From positions 496,001 to 560,000 of the forward strand of contig NZ_BMTS01000001.1 in assembly GCF_014649795.1 (NCBI RefSeq): a DNA stretch of 64,000 nt, written 5' to 3'. The DNA comes from Streptomyces melanogenes. GTDB taxonomy: Bacteria > Actinomycetota > Actinomycetes > Streptomycetales > Streptomycetaceae. Position numbers and translations under genes: made by a program. Shown piece by piece: positions 1 through 8,297 of the stretch (position 1 is the first letter of the stretch; each line of letters begins with the position of its first letter). The notes below the pieces were generated by a model. That model made no database searches. It had not been told where the DNA came from and was given only the letters and a program-made list of their open reading frames with translations.

Positions 1-780
1 TCGTTGGTGGTGCGGACCGATGCCGAGACCGGGCAGACGGTGCTGTCCGGGATGGGCGAGCTGCATCTGGAGGTGGCGGTGGAGAAGATCCGCCGCGCCC
101 AGGGCATCGAGCTCAACGTCGGACAGCCGCAGGTCGCCTATCGCGAGACGGTCGCCCGCGGGGTGTCCGGACTGCTGTACCGGCACGTCAAACAGGAAGG
201 AGGAGCAGGTCAGTTCGCCCATGTCGTGCTCGACGTGGAGCCGTTGGACGCGGCCGCCGAGGCCGCTGACGGTTTCGTGTTCCGTTCGGCCGTCACCGGT
301 GGCCGGGTGCCGCAGGAGTACGTGCACGCGGTCGAGGCCGGGTGCCGGGACGCGCTGGCCGAGGGCCCCCTCGGCGGCCACCCGGTGACCGGGCTGCGAG
401 TCACGCTGGCCGACGGCGCCACCCACTCCAAGGACTCCTCGGAGATGGCGTTCCGCACGGCGGGCCGTTTCGCGCTGCGCGAGGCCCTGCGGGCGAGCGC
501 GATGGCGCTCCTGGAGCCGGTCATCGAGGTCACCGTCACGGTGCCGGACAGCGCGGTGGGCGCGGTCCTCGGTGATCTGGCGGCCCGGCGCGGCCGGGTC
601 TCGGGGTCGACCGCCCGGGCGGGCACCGCGGTGGTCACCGCGACCGTGCCACTGGCCGACCTGTTCGGCTACGCGTCCCGGCTGCGCGGTCGCACCCAGG
701 GCCGGGGCACCTTCACCACGCGGCCCGCGGGTTACGCCCCGGTCCCGGTCGGCGTTGCGGACGCCCTGCTGACCCGGTAG
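1..780 (+). CDS. EF-G-like translation GTPase, C-terminal part (5' end outside window)
   Basis: The reading frame is open from the first base, so the gene begins upstream. The 259 visible residues match domains III-V of elongation factor G: the LSGMGELHLEV block, a KQEGGAGQFAHV segment corresponding to the EF-G KQSGGRGQYG region, the domain IV segment with DSSEMAFRTAGRFALREAL, and a C-terminal FGYASRLRGRTQGRGTF block. EF-G drives ribosomal translocation. The divergence from canonical sequence (GRVPQEY for GAIPKEY) suggests a second EF-G-like paralogue (FusA2 type) or a ribosomal-protection-like factor rather than the housekeeping copy. The G domain is not visible, so this cannot be settled here. 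A strong hairpin follows the stop. Confidence 0.85.
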   Translation, partial: SLVVRTDAETGQTVLSGMGELHLEVAVEKIRRAQGIELNVGQPQVAYRETVARGVSGLLYRHVKQEGGAGQFAHVVLDVEPLDAAAEAADGFVFRSAVTGGRVPQEYVHAVEAGCRDALAEGPLGGHPVTGLRVTLADGATHSKDSSEMAFRTAGRFALREALRASAMALLEPVIEVTVTVPDSAVGAVLGDLAARRGRVSGSTARAGTAVVTATVPLADLFGYASRLRGRTQGRGTFTTRPAGYAPVPVGVADALLTR

Positions 781-789
781 TGCCCGCAC

Positions 790-827
790 GATGGCCCCGC
801 CCCCCACCCGCGGAAGGCGGGGCCATC
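790..827. terminator. Bidirectional terminator hairpin
   Basis: Perfect 12-bp inverted repeat (GATGGCCCCGCC / GGCGGGGCCATC) with a 14-nt loop, between the convergent EF-G-like and cyclophilin genes. There is no U-tract, as is usual for actinomycete terminators. Confidence 0.8.
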
Positions 828-833
828 CCCGTG

Positions 834-1538
834 CTACCGGTTCTTGATCTGTACGCGCTTGATGTTCACCGGCAGCGTCGGGAACCCGTCACCGGGGCCG
901 TTCTGGTCGTCCTCGCCGCCCGCGGCGATCTTCTGGAGCACGTCGAGACCGGCCGTGACCTTCCCGAACGGTGTGTAGGCCGGGGAGAGTTTGGTGTCCT
1001 TCCAGACGAAGAAGAACTGGCTGCCGTTGGTGTTCGGCCCGGCGTTGGCCATCGCCACCGTCCCCGCCGGATAGGTGGCACCCGTGAGGTTCTCGTCGGG
1101 GAAGGAGTAGCCGGGGCCGCCGCTCCCGGTGCCGGTCGGGTCGCCGCACTGGAGCACAAAGATCCGGGCCGTGGTCAGCCGGTGGCAGTGCGAGCGGTTG
1201 AAGTAGTCCCGCTGGGCGAGGAACTTGAAGGAGTACGTGGTGCAGGGGGCCTTGTCCGTGAGCGCCTGGAAGGTGATGGCGCCCTGGCCGGTGCGGAGGG
1301 TGGCGCTGTAGGGCTTGGCGGCCTTGACCGGGTCGAAGACCGGTATCCCCTTGAAGTTGTCCGCGGGCACGGCCGGCGTGTACGTGCAGGCGGTCGCGGC
1401 CCCGGGGGCGGCAGGGGCGGCGGCTGCGGCCTGCGTCGCCGCGCCGAGGGGCAGCAGGGCGGCAGCGGCGAGCAGGGCGTACGGCTTACGGAGCACGAGA
1501 CGGGTCCCTTTCGGATCGACACCGGACGGGTGTGTCAT
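834..1538 (-). CDS. Secreted peptidyl-prolyl cis-trans isomerase (cyclophilin type)
   Basis: 234 residues. A basic N-terminus and a hydrophobic AAAALLPLGAATQAAAA stretch form a Sec signal peptide, so the enzyme should act outside the membrane. The cyclophilin fold is clear: a CHRL segment carrying the catalytic Arg, LQCGDPTGTGSGGPGY, the FPDE loop and the MANAGPNTNGSQFF core, ending in FGKVTAGLDVLQKI. It should catalyse proline isomerisation in exported proteins. The ATG at 1538 starts the shortest product that keeps the complete signal peptide. The gene is convergent with the EF-G-like gene. Its start is 71 nt from the stop of the same-strand TetR gene, so it could be read from that promoter. 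Confidence 0.9.
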   Translation of the reverse strand: MTHPSGVDPKGTRLVLRKPYALLAAAALLPLGAATQAAAAAPAAPGAATACTYTPAVPADNFKGIPVFDPVKAAKPYSATLRTGQGAITFQALTDKAPCTTYSFKFLAQRDYFNRSHCHRLTTARIFVLQCGDPTGTGSGGPGYSFPDENLTGATYPAGTVAMANAGPNTNGSQFFFVWKDTKLSPAYTPFGKVTAGLDVLQKIAAGGEDDQNGPGDGFPTLPVNIKRVQIKNR

Positions 1539-1609
1539 GGCCGCCTCATCCTGCCCGCTGCGGCGCACGCCATGCCAGGGGTCGGGGAGGACCGCCCGTG
1601 GCCCGGTGG

Positions 1610-2224
1610 CTACTTCCGTACGACCGTGTCCAGCGCCGGGGCGATCACGACGAAGGCCCGCTGGATCAGCTCGGCCGGGTCCTCGCCGCCGTCGCTGTCG
1701 CTCCACCGCCGCAGTACCACGTCGAAGGCGGTCAACGTCATACCGGCGGCAAGCGGCGGATACAGGTCGGTGTCGGGGTCGAGCCCGAGGCGGTGTGCCA
1801 GCTCCGCCGTCAGGTCGTCGCGCCACTGGGCCTGGTGCTCCAGGAAGCGCGCGTTCAGGGCGGGGGTGCGCAGGATCAACTGGACCACGCGCAGGGCCCG
1901 GTCGGCGTGGCCCGCGCACTCGTCCAGCGGTACGGAGACGGCATGCCGCAGCGCCACGGAAGGGAGTTCCCCGGCGGCGCGGGCCGCGAGTTCCGCGCGG
2001 ATGCCGGTGCCCATGTCGGCCAGGAACTGGACGACCACGTCCTCCTTGGACGCGAAGTACCGGAAGAACGTGCGCTTGGAGACGCCCGCCGAGGTGGCGA
2101 TCTCGTCGATGGTGACCGCGTCGAACCCCTTCGACGCCAGCAGTTGGAGCGCCGCTTCGGTCAGCTCGTTCGCGACGAGCTGACGTTTGCGCTGGGCCAG
2201 GCTGACTTCGGGACGGGTGCTCAC
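1610..2224 (-). CDS. TetR/AcrR family transcriptional regulator
   Basis: 204 residues from a GTG at 2224. A longer in-frame start at 2257 would add 11 unsupported residues and run into the divergent promoter region. The N-terminal helix-turn-helix is typical: LVANELTEAALQLLASKGFD, then IDEIATSAGVSKRTFFRYFASKEDVV. The all-helical C-terminal ligand-binding domain contains LRVVQLILRTPALNARFLEHQ, as in the MftR/SACE_7040-like group. It is divergent from a short-chain dehydrogenase 80 nt away, the usual arrangement for a local TetR repressor controlling itself and its neighbour. The ligand is unknown. Confidence 0.88.
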   Translation of the reverse strand: MSTRPEVSLAQRKRQLVANELTEAALQLLASKGFDAVTIDEIATSAGVSKRTFFRYFASKEDVVVQFLADMGTGIRAELAARAAGELPSVALRHAVSVPLDECAGHADRALRVVQLILRTPALNARFLEHQAQWRDDLTAELAHRLGLDPDTDLYPPLAAGMTLTAFDVVLRRWSDSDGGEDPAELIQRAFVVIAPALDTVVRK

Positions 2225-2250
2225 CCGGCCATGGTAACGCCATGCCGCGT

Positions 2251-2275
2251 GTGTCACTCAGTAGCGTCTTGACAC
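2251..2275. promoter_or_regulatory. Candidate operator/promoter between tetR and SDR genes
   Basis: GTGTCA and TGACAC form an inverted repeat with 13 nt between the arms. The right arm overlaps a TTGACA -35-like element (2269-2274) facing the dehydrogenase gene. Location between divergent genes supports a TetR-binding site; the short arms keep confidence modest. Confidence 0.35.
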
Positions 2276-2304
2276 CGAGTGCCATGAACGGCAGCGTATG
2301 CCAT

Positions 2305-3261
2305 ATGACGCAGAAGCAGCGCTGGACCACCGAGCAGATCCCCGACCAGACCGGCCGGGTGTTCGTCGTCACCGGAGCCAACAGCGGCCTCGGCCTCGCC
2401 ACCACCCGGGCGCTGGCCCGCCGGGGCGGGCAAGTGATCCTGGCCGTACGGGACGTGGAGAAGGGGCGGGCGGCGGTCGCGCGGATCGCCGCCGAGCAGC
2501 CGGACGCGCAGGTGGAGGTGCGCCGACTCGACCTGGCCGACCTGGACTCGGTCCGAGCCTTCGCGCTGCGGGTGCGGGCCGACCACGCGCGGCTGGACGT
2601 GCTCGTCAACAACGCGGGGGTGATGGCGCCGCCCCGCTCGCTCAGCGCACAGGGCCACGAGCTGCAGTTCGCCTGCAACCACCTCGGCCACTTCGCCCTC
2701 ACCGGGTTGCTGCTCGACCTGCTGGCCGCCGGGCGCGATCCCCGTGTGGTGACGGTGAGTTCGGTCAACCACCGCAAAGGCCGCATCCGGTTCGACGACC
2801 TCGCCGGGGAGCGCGGCTACTCGCCCATGGTGTTCTACGACCAGTCGAAGCTCGCCAACGCCGTGTTCGGGCACGAACTCCAGCGGCGTCTCGCCGAGGC
2901 GGGCAGCCCGGTGCGCAGCGTGCTCGCCCACCCCGGGTACACGGCCACCAACCTCCAGACGAGCGCGCCCGTCGGCCTGGTGAAGCTGCTGTTCGGCCGC
3001 ATCCTCACCCCGCTCGCCCAGCGCCCGGACCAGGGCTCGCTGCCCCAGCTGTACGCGGCGACCGCGCCGGACGTGCGGGGCGGTGAGTTCATCGGGCCTG
3101 ACGGTAGGGGCGAGCTGCGCGGCGGACCCACCCGGGTGGAGCTGTCCGCCGAGGCGGCCTCCGCCGAGACCGGGCGCCGGCTGTGGGAGGTGTCGGAGCA
3201 ACTGACCGACGTATGGTTCCCGTTCGCGGCGGCCGGTGTCCCAACGGGTGGCAACGACTAG
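2305..3261 (+). CDS. Short-chain dehydrogenase/reductase (protochlorophyllide-reductase/retinol-dehydrogenase-like)
   Basis: 318 residues from the ATG at 2305; upstream in-frame starts at 2242 and 2284 are less likely because they consume the promoter region. A classical SDR: TGANSGLG cofactor loop (residues 23-30), NNAG (102-105), and the YDQSK catalytic pair Tyr178/Lys182 preceded by a serine in VTVSSVNH. The length and C-terminal layout fit the retinol dehydrogenase-like SDR group that reduces small hydrophobic carbonyls with NADP(H). The substrate is not evident. The divergent TetR gene probably controls it. Confidence 0.88.
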   Translation: MTQKQRWTTEQIPDQTGRVFVVTGANSGLGLATTRALARRGGQVILAVRDVEKGRAAVARIAAEQPDAQVEVRRLDLADLDSVRAFALRVRADHARLDVLVNNAGVMAPPRSLSAQGHELQFACNHLGHFALTGLLLDLLAAGRDPRVVTVSSVNHRKGRIRFDDLAGERGYSPMVFYDQSKLANAVFGHELQRRLAEAGSPVRSVLAHPGYTATNLQTSAPVGLVKLLFGRILTPLAQRPDQGSLPQLYAATAPDVRGGEFIGPDGRGELRGGPTRVELSAEAASAETGRRLWEVSEQLTDVWFPFAAAGVPTGGND

Positions 3262-3264
3262 TGA

Positions 3265-4203
3265 TCAGGCCGCCCTGGTCTGACGGCGGTACCCGCCGGG
3301 AGCCACACCGTACTCGCGCTTGAACGCCTTGGCGAAGGCGAACTCCGAGCCGTAACCGGTGCGCGCCGCGACCGAGGTGAGCGGGGCGTCGGTCTCGCGC
3401 AGCAGTCGCGCGGCCGTCGTCATGCGCCAGCGCGTCAGATACGCCATCGGCGGCTCGCCGACCAGCGTGGCGAACCGCCGGGCGAACGCGGCCCGGGACA
3501 GACCGGCGCGCTCGGCCAGCGACTCCACCGTCCACGGGGCCGACGGGTCCTCGTGGATGGCCGACAGGGCCGGTGCCACCGCCGAGTCGCCCAGGGCCGC
3601 CGCCCAGCCCCGGGCCGCGGCCGGAGGCTGCTCCTCCAGCCAGGCCCGCAGGATGTAGAGCAGCAGCGAGTCGATCAGCGTGGGCACGATGCCGTCCGAG
3701 CCGATCCGCGGGTTCTCCAGCTCCGAGCCGAGGAGCTGGACTGCGGCGCTCAGTTCGGGGTGGCGGCCGTGCCGCGTCTGCAGGTGGATCACCTCGGGCA
3801 ACTGGTGCACCAGCGGGTGCGCGCGGCCCTGGTCGAGGTGGTAGTTGCCGCAGAGCAGGCTCGTTTCGGGGCCCTCGCCGCCGACCGTGACCGAGCCGAT
3901 CGGCGAACCCCCGTCGCACTGCTCGGCCTTGGCCTCCTCGGCCACGGTGGCGGGGTGGTCGGCGAGGATGTGGCCCCGCCCGTCGCGCAGGAACACCACG
4001 TCGCCGGGGTTCAGCGGGATCGGCTTGAGGTGCGGCGGCGCGTCCTCCAGGGGGACCAGCCAGCAGGTCCCGTACAGCACCACGTGGAACCCGGCGCCCG
4101 CGACCGCCGGCAGTCGCAGGCCCCAGGGGGCGCGGCCGTTGGTCCGTACGGACGCCGGGTGCCCCGTGCGCATCGAGGCCAGCGCCTCGGTGAGGATGTC
4201 CAT
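3265..4203 (-). CDS. AraC family regulator with N-terminal cupin domain
   Basis: 312 residues. The N-terminal half resembles the AraC-associated cupin: MDILTEALASMRTGHPASVRT, a WGLRLP segment and a PLNPGDVVFLRDGRGHILADHP turn. The C-terminal 100 residues hold two AraC helix-turn-helix units: ESLAERAGLSRAAFARRFATLVGEPPMAYLTRWRM, then GYGSEFAFAKAFKREYGVAPGGYRR. Such regulators sense a small ligand through the cupin. The gene lies 30 nt downstream of the same-strand oxidoreductase at 4234-5157, so the two are probably cotranscribed and the regulator may control that oxidoreductase. It converges on the SDR gene with a 3-nt gap. Confidence 0.9.
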   Translation of the reverse strand: MDILTEALASMRTGHPASVRTNGRAPWGLRLPAVAGAGFHVVLYGTCWLVPLEDAPPHLKPIPLNPGDVVFLRDGRGHILADHPATVAEEAKAEQCDGGSPIGSVTVGGEGPETSLLCGNYHLDQGRAHPLVHQLPEVIHLQTRHGRHPELSAAVQLLGSELENPRIGSDGIVPTLIDSLLLYILRAWLEEQPPAAARGWAAALGDSAVAPALSAIHEDPSAPWTVESLAERAGLSRAAFARRFATLVGEPPMAYLTRWRMTTAARLLRETDAPLTSVAARTGYGSEFAFAKAFKREYGVAPGGYRRQTRAA

Positions 4204-4233
4204 CCGGCCTCGCCCTCCCCGGTGGTCCGTCGG

Positions 4234-5157
4234 TCAGACCGTCAGGACAATCTTGCCCTGTACGTGTCCGGCGCCGACCAGCTCATGCGCCTTGCCGGCC
4301 TCCTCCAGCGGGAACGTCTCCTCCACGTACGGCCGGATCGCACCCGCGTCGACCAGCTCGGCGATGGCTTCCAGCGCCGCGTAGTCCGGCTCGACGGAGA
4401 TGCCCGCGAAGCGCCGCCCGGCCGCCTCGACACGCGCGGCGAGCTCGGCGTCGCCGTGCTGAAGGATGGAGACGAGGGTGCCGCCGGGCCGCACCGACCC
4501 CACCAGAAGGTCCCCCTGCGCAGCGGAATCGAAGACGACGTCGGCGTCCTTGACAGCCTCCGCGAGGTCGGTGGCGCGGTTGTCTATGACCTCGTCGGCG
4601 CCGAGGTCGCGCAGGAACTCGTGCCGGGCCGCACTGGCGAGGGCGATCACGTGGGCGCCGCGCGCCTTGGCGATCTGCACCGCGAAGTGCCCGACCCCAC
4701 CGGCCGCCCGGTGGATCACCACCCGGTCCCCCTCCTTGACACCCGCCGCCTGCACCAGCCCCTGCCAGGCGGTGAGCGCCGCGAGCGGAATGGCGGCGGC
4801 GTGCACGTGGTCGACGGAGGCGGGCTTACGGGCCACCTGACGGGACGGCACCAGCACGTACTCGGCGTACGCGTTGGCGGCGCGCGGGAAGAACGGCATC
4901 CCGTACACCTCGTCCCCCACCTTGAACCGGGCGCCCGGACCGGCCTCCTCCACCACACCGGAGATGTCCCACCCGACACCGAACGGCGGCTCCCCGAGCA
5001 GCGGATAGGCCCCGGACCGAACGGCTACGTCGACCGGGTTGATCGCACTGGCACGCACCCGCACGAGAAGCTCACCCCCCAGCGGCTTGGGCCGCTCGAC
5101 CTCCACAACCTCAAGAACCTCGGGCCCACCGAAGGACTTCTGAATCACTGCACGCAC
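4234..5157 (-). CDS. NADP-dependent zinc-independent alcohol dehydrogenase/quinone oxidoreductase-like
   Basis: 307 residues from a GTG at 5157 with AGGGAG 8 nt upstream. The N-terminal GroES-like domain (MRAVIQKSFGGPEVLEVVEV; RVRASAINPVDVAVRSG) and the Rossmann segment HRAAGGVGHFAVQIAKARGAHVI define the quinone oxidoreductase-like medium-chain dehydrogenase family, which uses NADPH and lacks catalytic zinc. It probably reduces enones or quinones. The downstream cupin/AraC regulator, 30 nt away on the same strand, is a likely operon partner. A copy of the TTAGGGAGA sequence that contains its ribosome-binding site recurs in opposite orientation 66 nt upstream. Confidence 0.88.
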   Translation of the reverse strand: MRAVIQKSFGGPEVLEVVEVERPKPLGGELLVRVRASAINPVDVAVRSGAYPLLGEPPFGVGWDISGVVEEAGPGARFKVGDEVYGMPFFPRAANAYAEYVLVPSRQVARKPASVDHVHAAAIPLAALTAWQGLVQAAGVKEGDRVVIHRAAGGVGHFAVQIAKARGAHVIALASAARHEFLRDLGADEVIDNRATDLAEAVKDADVVFDSAAQGDLLVGSVRPGGTLVSILQHGDAELAARVEAAGRRFAGISVEPDYAALEAIAELVDAGAIRPYVEETFPLEEAGKAHELVGAGHVQGKIVLTV

Positions 5158-5322
5158 GATAACTCTCCCTAAGTCCGCACAAGTCCCCGCCCGACTCGAC
5201 GCCCGACGCGGTGTGTGCCCTGCTTGATGTCCCCAACATTAGGGAGATCGAACGAGCGCCAGAATGGCCTTCCGTCTCACTTACATGTCTCAGCGTCTTG
5301 GGGGTTGGGGGTTTGGGTGGGC

Positions 5323-6426
5323 TCAACGCAACCGCGCCGTCATGCCCGGCTCCCACCGCTGCTGATACCGCGCGGCCGAGGCGCCCGCTGTGAACGCGGC
5401 CGACGACGCCGGGGACGTGCCCACGCGCCAGTCGATTTCCTTTACCGCCTGGTACCAGATCACGCCGATGATGTCGCGGTGGCGGGGCAGGGAGTGGAAC
5501 ATGCCCGTGATCCACTCGGCCTTGCGGCCGGCCGCGTCCGTGGCGGCGACCTCGGTGATGACGAGGGGCTTGTGGGTGAAGCGGCGCAGTTCGGTGCGGG
5601 TGGGGGTGAAGAGGGCGTCGAAGGACTGGTAGTTCTCCTTGCCCACGGTGCCGTAGTAGCCGGACAGGCCCACCCAGTCCACGTAGGCGTCCCCGGGGTA
5701 CAGGCTGCGCAGCGGTGTGGAGTTGGTGTAGCTGACGTTGGGGCTCCACACCCACACCGCGTTGTGCGCGCCCGCCGCGTCGAAGAGTTGGTGGATGTGG
5801 CGCCATGCACGGATGTACTCGCCAGGGCTGTTGCTGTTGGACTGCGCGCACCACGGGTACCAGTAGCCGTTCATCTCGTGGGCGAAGCGGATGGCCACCG
5901 GGTAGCCGAGCGAGGCGATGCCGCGCGCCCATGAGCGTACGTACGTGTCGAAGGCGCCGTCGGTGATCCGGGAGAGGCGGTACGTCGGCTGTTCGCCTCG
6001 CAGTTTCGGTTCCTTGGCTTCCTTGGCGTGGTCCCATGGTTCCCAGGCCACCATGGGGAGCATGCCCCGTTCGGCCACCCGGTCGATGGCCGCCGCGTCG
6101 AAGCGGTCGTGGGCCCAGTCGGCCGAGAACTCGAATACCTGCGGTCGGTGCCCGGTCTGGCGGGTGAAGTCGGCGGCCTCGGTGAAGTCGTGGGTGCCTT
6201 GGGAGGTGAAGACGCCCAGGAACGCCCTTCCCGGGGCGGGGAACGGTGTGGTGGGGTGAGGCGACCTGGATGCCGGCAGTCGCGTCGTCGGGGGTAGTAC
6301 CGCGTCCGCGCGGGCTGCCGCCGCACGGCGGGGGCGGTCCGCGAGGTCCGGGGCCACCTGGAAGGTGTACCAGCACAGGACGACGGCGCAGAGCAGCGCG
6401 AGCACCCGGGGCGCGGTGAGCCTCAC
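5323..6426 (-). CDS. GH26-like secreted or membrane-anchored beta-glycosidase (endo-mannanase family)
   Basis: 367 residues. The GTG at 6426 overlaps the stop of the upstream glycosyltransferase by 4 nt, implying translational coupling. An N-terminal hydrophobic segment (RVLALLCAVVLCWYTF) acts as signal or anchor, followed by a Pro/Arg-rich linker. The catalytic domain shows GH26 hallmarks: LGVFTSQGTHDFTEA, VAWEPWDH, RFAHEMNGYWYPW with the probable acid/base Glu, and PLVITEVAA with the probable nucleophile Glu. GH26 enzymes cleave beta-mannan or related beta-glucans. Pairing with a GT2 synthase suggests trimming or release of the polysaccharide that the partner makes. The exact substrate is inference. 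Confidence 0.85.
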   Translation of the reverse strand: MRLTAPRVLALLCAVVLCWYTFQVAPDLADRPRRAAAARADAVLPPTTRLPASRSPHPTTPFPAPGRAFLGVFTSQGTHDFTEAADFTRQTGHRPQVFEFSADWAHDRFDAAAIDRVAERGMLPMVAWEPWDHAKEAKEPKLRGEQPTYRLSRITDGAFDTYVRSWARGIASLGYPVAIRFAHEMNGYWYPWCAQSNSNSPGEYIRAWRHIHQLFDAAGAHNAVWVWSPNVSYTNSTPLRSLYPGDAYVDWVGLSGYYGTVGKENYQSFDALFTPTRTELRRFTHKPLVITEVAATDAAGRKAEWITGMFHSLPRHRDIIGVIWYQAVKEIDWRVGTSPASSAAFTAGASAARYQQRWEPGMTARLR

Positions 6427-8171
6427 TGCTCGGCCCTCGCCGTACGCAGCCGCGTGGAGACGCCCTCGGCCAGCGCTAGCAGCGGCGGCGCCGACCCGGC
6501 CGCCAGGCACAGCAGCGTCCAGATCCGCATGCCCGTGTAGTCGTGGTGGTGCAGGAAGCTGACCACCAGCAGGCCCCCGGCCAGCAGCGTCCAGATCAGA
6601 TGCAGCCGGAACGTGCGCGGCGACTCGGAGCTGCGCAGCTCCCCCTTGGCGGTGACGACGTACGCGAGCGGGCGCCGCAGCAGCGCGTTCACCGCGGCGG
6701 CGATGTACACCGGCCCGGCGAACAGCGTCAGCAGGAGGCCCGCCGTGCCGATCTCGCGCCGCTCGTGCTCGGCCAGGTTGAACCGGCGCAGCCACAGCCA
6801 CAGCGCGAACGACCCGGCCATGCCCGCCGACCACAGCAGGAACCAGGGCAGCCCGGGCAGTTGGATCGACGACACGCCGAGCAGCATGTACAGCGCGGTG
6901 GCGAGCGTGCCGAGCGCCAGGTTCGCCGCGATGCTCGGGTAGTAGAACTGCACCAGGTCGTACAGCAGCCGCTGGCGGGGCGCGAGGCGGATGCCCTGCC
7001 GCAGCCGGGGGTTGAGCTTGATCTCCCAGATGCCGTACGCCCAACGCTTCTGCTGGTTGAAGTAGTCGGTCCAGGTCGTCGGCCCCTCGCCCACGGCCAC
7101 CACGTCCGGCGTGTAGACGCCCTTCCAGCCGTTGCCGGTGGCGGGGTTGGGCGTCCCGTGCACCCGCATGCTCGTCAGATGGTCCTCGATGATCGAGTCC
7201 TGGTACCCGCCGATCTGTCGCCAGGCGGCCACCCGGTAGAGGTGGTTGGTGCCGATCAGCAGGGGCGCGCCGAGGCCGTTGCCGCCCCGCTCGACGATGC
7301 TGCTGAACAGGTACTGCTGTACGGAGGCGCCGTGCGCCACCCAGTTGTCGTACGCGTTGCCGTACACCTGCGGGGCGACCACGAACGCGGTGTCGGGGTC
7401 GTGGAAGTAGCCCAGGGTCCGCTCCAGGAAGCACGGCAGCGGCACATGGTCCGGGTCCATCTGCGCGACCACGTCGTACCGGCTCTCGTGCTCGGCGCGC
7501 CACGCGTTGTGGTTCCCGGACTTGGTGCGGGCGCGGAAGGGACCGGACGACTGGTTGTACTCGGGCCGGTCCTTGCGGCTGAAGTGGTGGACGCCGAGGC
7601 GCGCGGCCATCTGCCGTACGGCCGGGTCGTTGCCCTCGTCCAGGATCCACACGTCCACCGCGCAGTCCCAGCGCTCCACCTCCAGCATGGCCCGCAGCGT
7701 CCGCTGCACCACGGCGAGCGGCTCCTTGGACGGCACGATCGTCGTCAGCATGGCGACCCGCAGCTTGCCCGGCGGGGTCATGGGAATGGGGTCGCGCGCC
7801 CGGAAGGCGAACACCCAGATCGCCACCGCCTGCACGACTTTGATCGTCTCGACCGCGATGACCAGGCAGAACCCGACCCGGGCCAGACACAGTCCGCACC
7901 CGCCCAGGCCTGTCACCCCGGGGCCGGGCACGTGCTCGGGCAGGAGGAGCCAGCCGATGAAGACGACGTCGGCCAGGGCGGTCGCGGTGACCAGTGCCGT
8001 GAGCGAGATCCGGTCACCCGTGCGCAGCACGGAGAAGTACCCCACCTCCCGGCGCGGGTTGGCCAGCGGGCCGCAGCCCCGGGCCGCACGCCGATAGGCC
8101 GCGACGGCCGACGCGTTGCGGCGGTCGCGCTGTTCGGCGCGCCGGTCCAGCCGGGACGGATAACCGGACAT
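6423..8171 (-). CDS. Membrane GT2 glycosyltransferase (cellulose/mannan-synthase-like)
   Basis: 582 residues. Two hydrophobic segments near the N-terminus (ALVTATALADVVFIGWLLL and the VETIKVVQAVAIWVFAF region) precede the GT2 domain: VDVWILDEGNDP, the metal-binding MDPDHVPL, IIEDHLTSMR with the catalytic Asp region, and QQKRWAYG corresponding to the processive-synthase QxxRW motif. Several C-terminal membrane helices follow. The layout matches processive beta-glycan synthases that polymerise from nucleotide sugars and extrude the chain. It is the first gene of a two-gene unit with the GH26-like hydrolase. No PilZ domain, BcsB-like partner or GlxA-type oxidase was found nearby. Confidence 0.88.
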   Translation of the reverse strand: MSGYPSRLDRRAEQRDRRNASAVAAYRRAARGCGPLANPRREVGYFSVLRTGDRISLTALVTATALADVVFIGWLLLPEHVPGPGVTGLGGCGLCLARVGFCLVIAVETIKVVQAVAIWVFAFRARDPIPMTPPGKLRVAMLTTIVPSKEPLAVVQRTLRAMLEVERWDCAVDVWILDEGNDPAVRQMAARLGVHHFSRKDRPEYNQSSGPFRARTKSGNHNAWRAEHESRYDVVAQMDPDHVPLPCFLERTLGYFHDPDTAFVVAPQVYGNAYDNWVAHGASVQQYLFSSIVERGGNGLGAPLLIGTNHLYRVAAWRQIGGYQDSIIEDHLTSMRVHGTPNPATGNGWKGVYTPDVVAVGEGPTTWTDYFNQQKRWAYGIWEIKLNPRLRQGIRLAPRQRLLYDLVQFYYPSIAANLALGTLATALYMLLGVSSIQLPGLPWFLLWSAGMAGSFALWLWLRRFNLAEHERREIGTAGLLLTLFAGPVYIAAAVNALLRRPLAYVVTAKGELRSSESPRTFRLHLIWTLLAGGLLVVSFLHHHDYTGMRIWTLLCLAAGSAPPLLALAEGVSTRLRTARAEQ

Positions 8172-8234
8172 GTCTCCCCCTGCCGACCGAACAACATCAC
8201 TGTGGCGTGAAAGGCCCGCTACTTGCGGTGAGTA

Positions 8235-8256
8235 GGACAGCCGTCGTCGGCTGTCC
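8235..8256. terminator. Terminator hairpin after the kinase gene
   Basis: Perfect 9-bp stem GGACAGCCG / CGGCTGTCC with a TCGT tetraloop, 42 nt beyond the minus-strand stop of the kinase gene and upstream of the GT2 gene. Confidence 0.75.
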
Positions 8257-8297
8257 GGTTCCCGCCCTTGCGCCGTGGTCGGGTGTTCGGATGCGCG

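Noticed and set aside
834..2786. Single 650-residue minus-strand protein joining regulator region and cyclophilin
   Set aside because: Only the last 234 residues are protein-like (signal peptide plus cyclophilin). The rest is antisense to tetR and SDR coding.
5164..5247. TCTCCCTAA / TTAGGGAGA inverted pair as an operator
   Set aside because: Arms are 66 nt apart and one is simply the ribosome-binding site of the oxidoreductase gene, so coincidence is likely.
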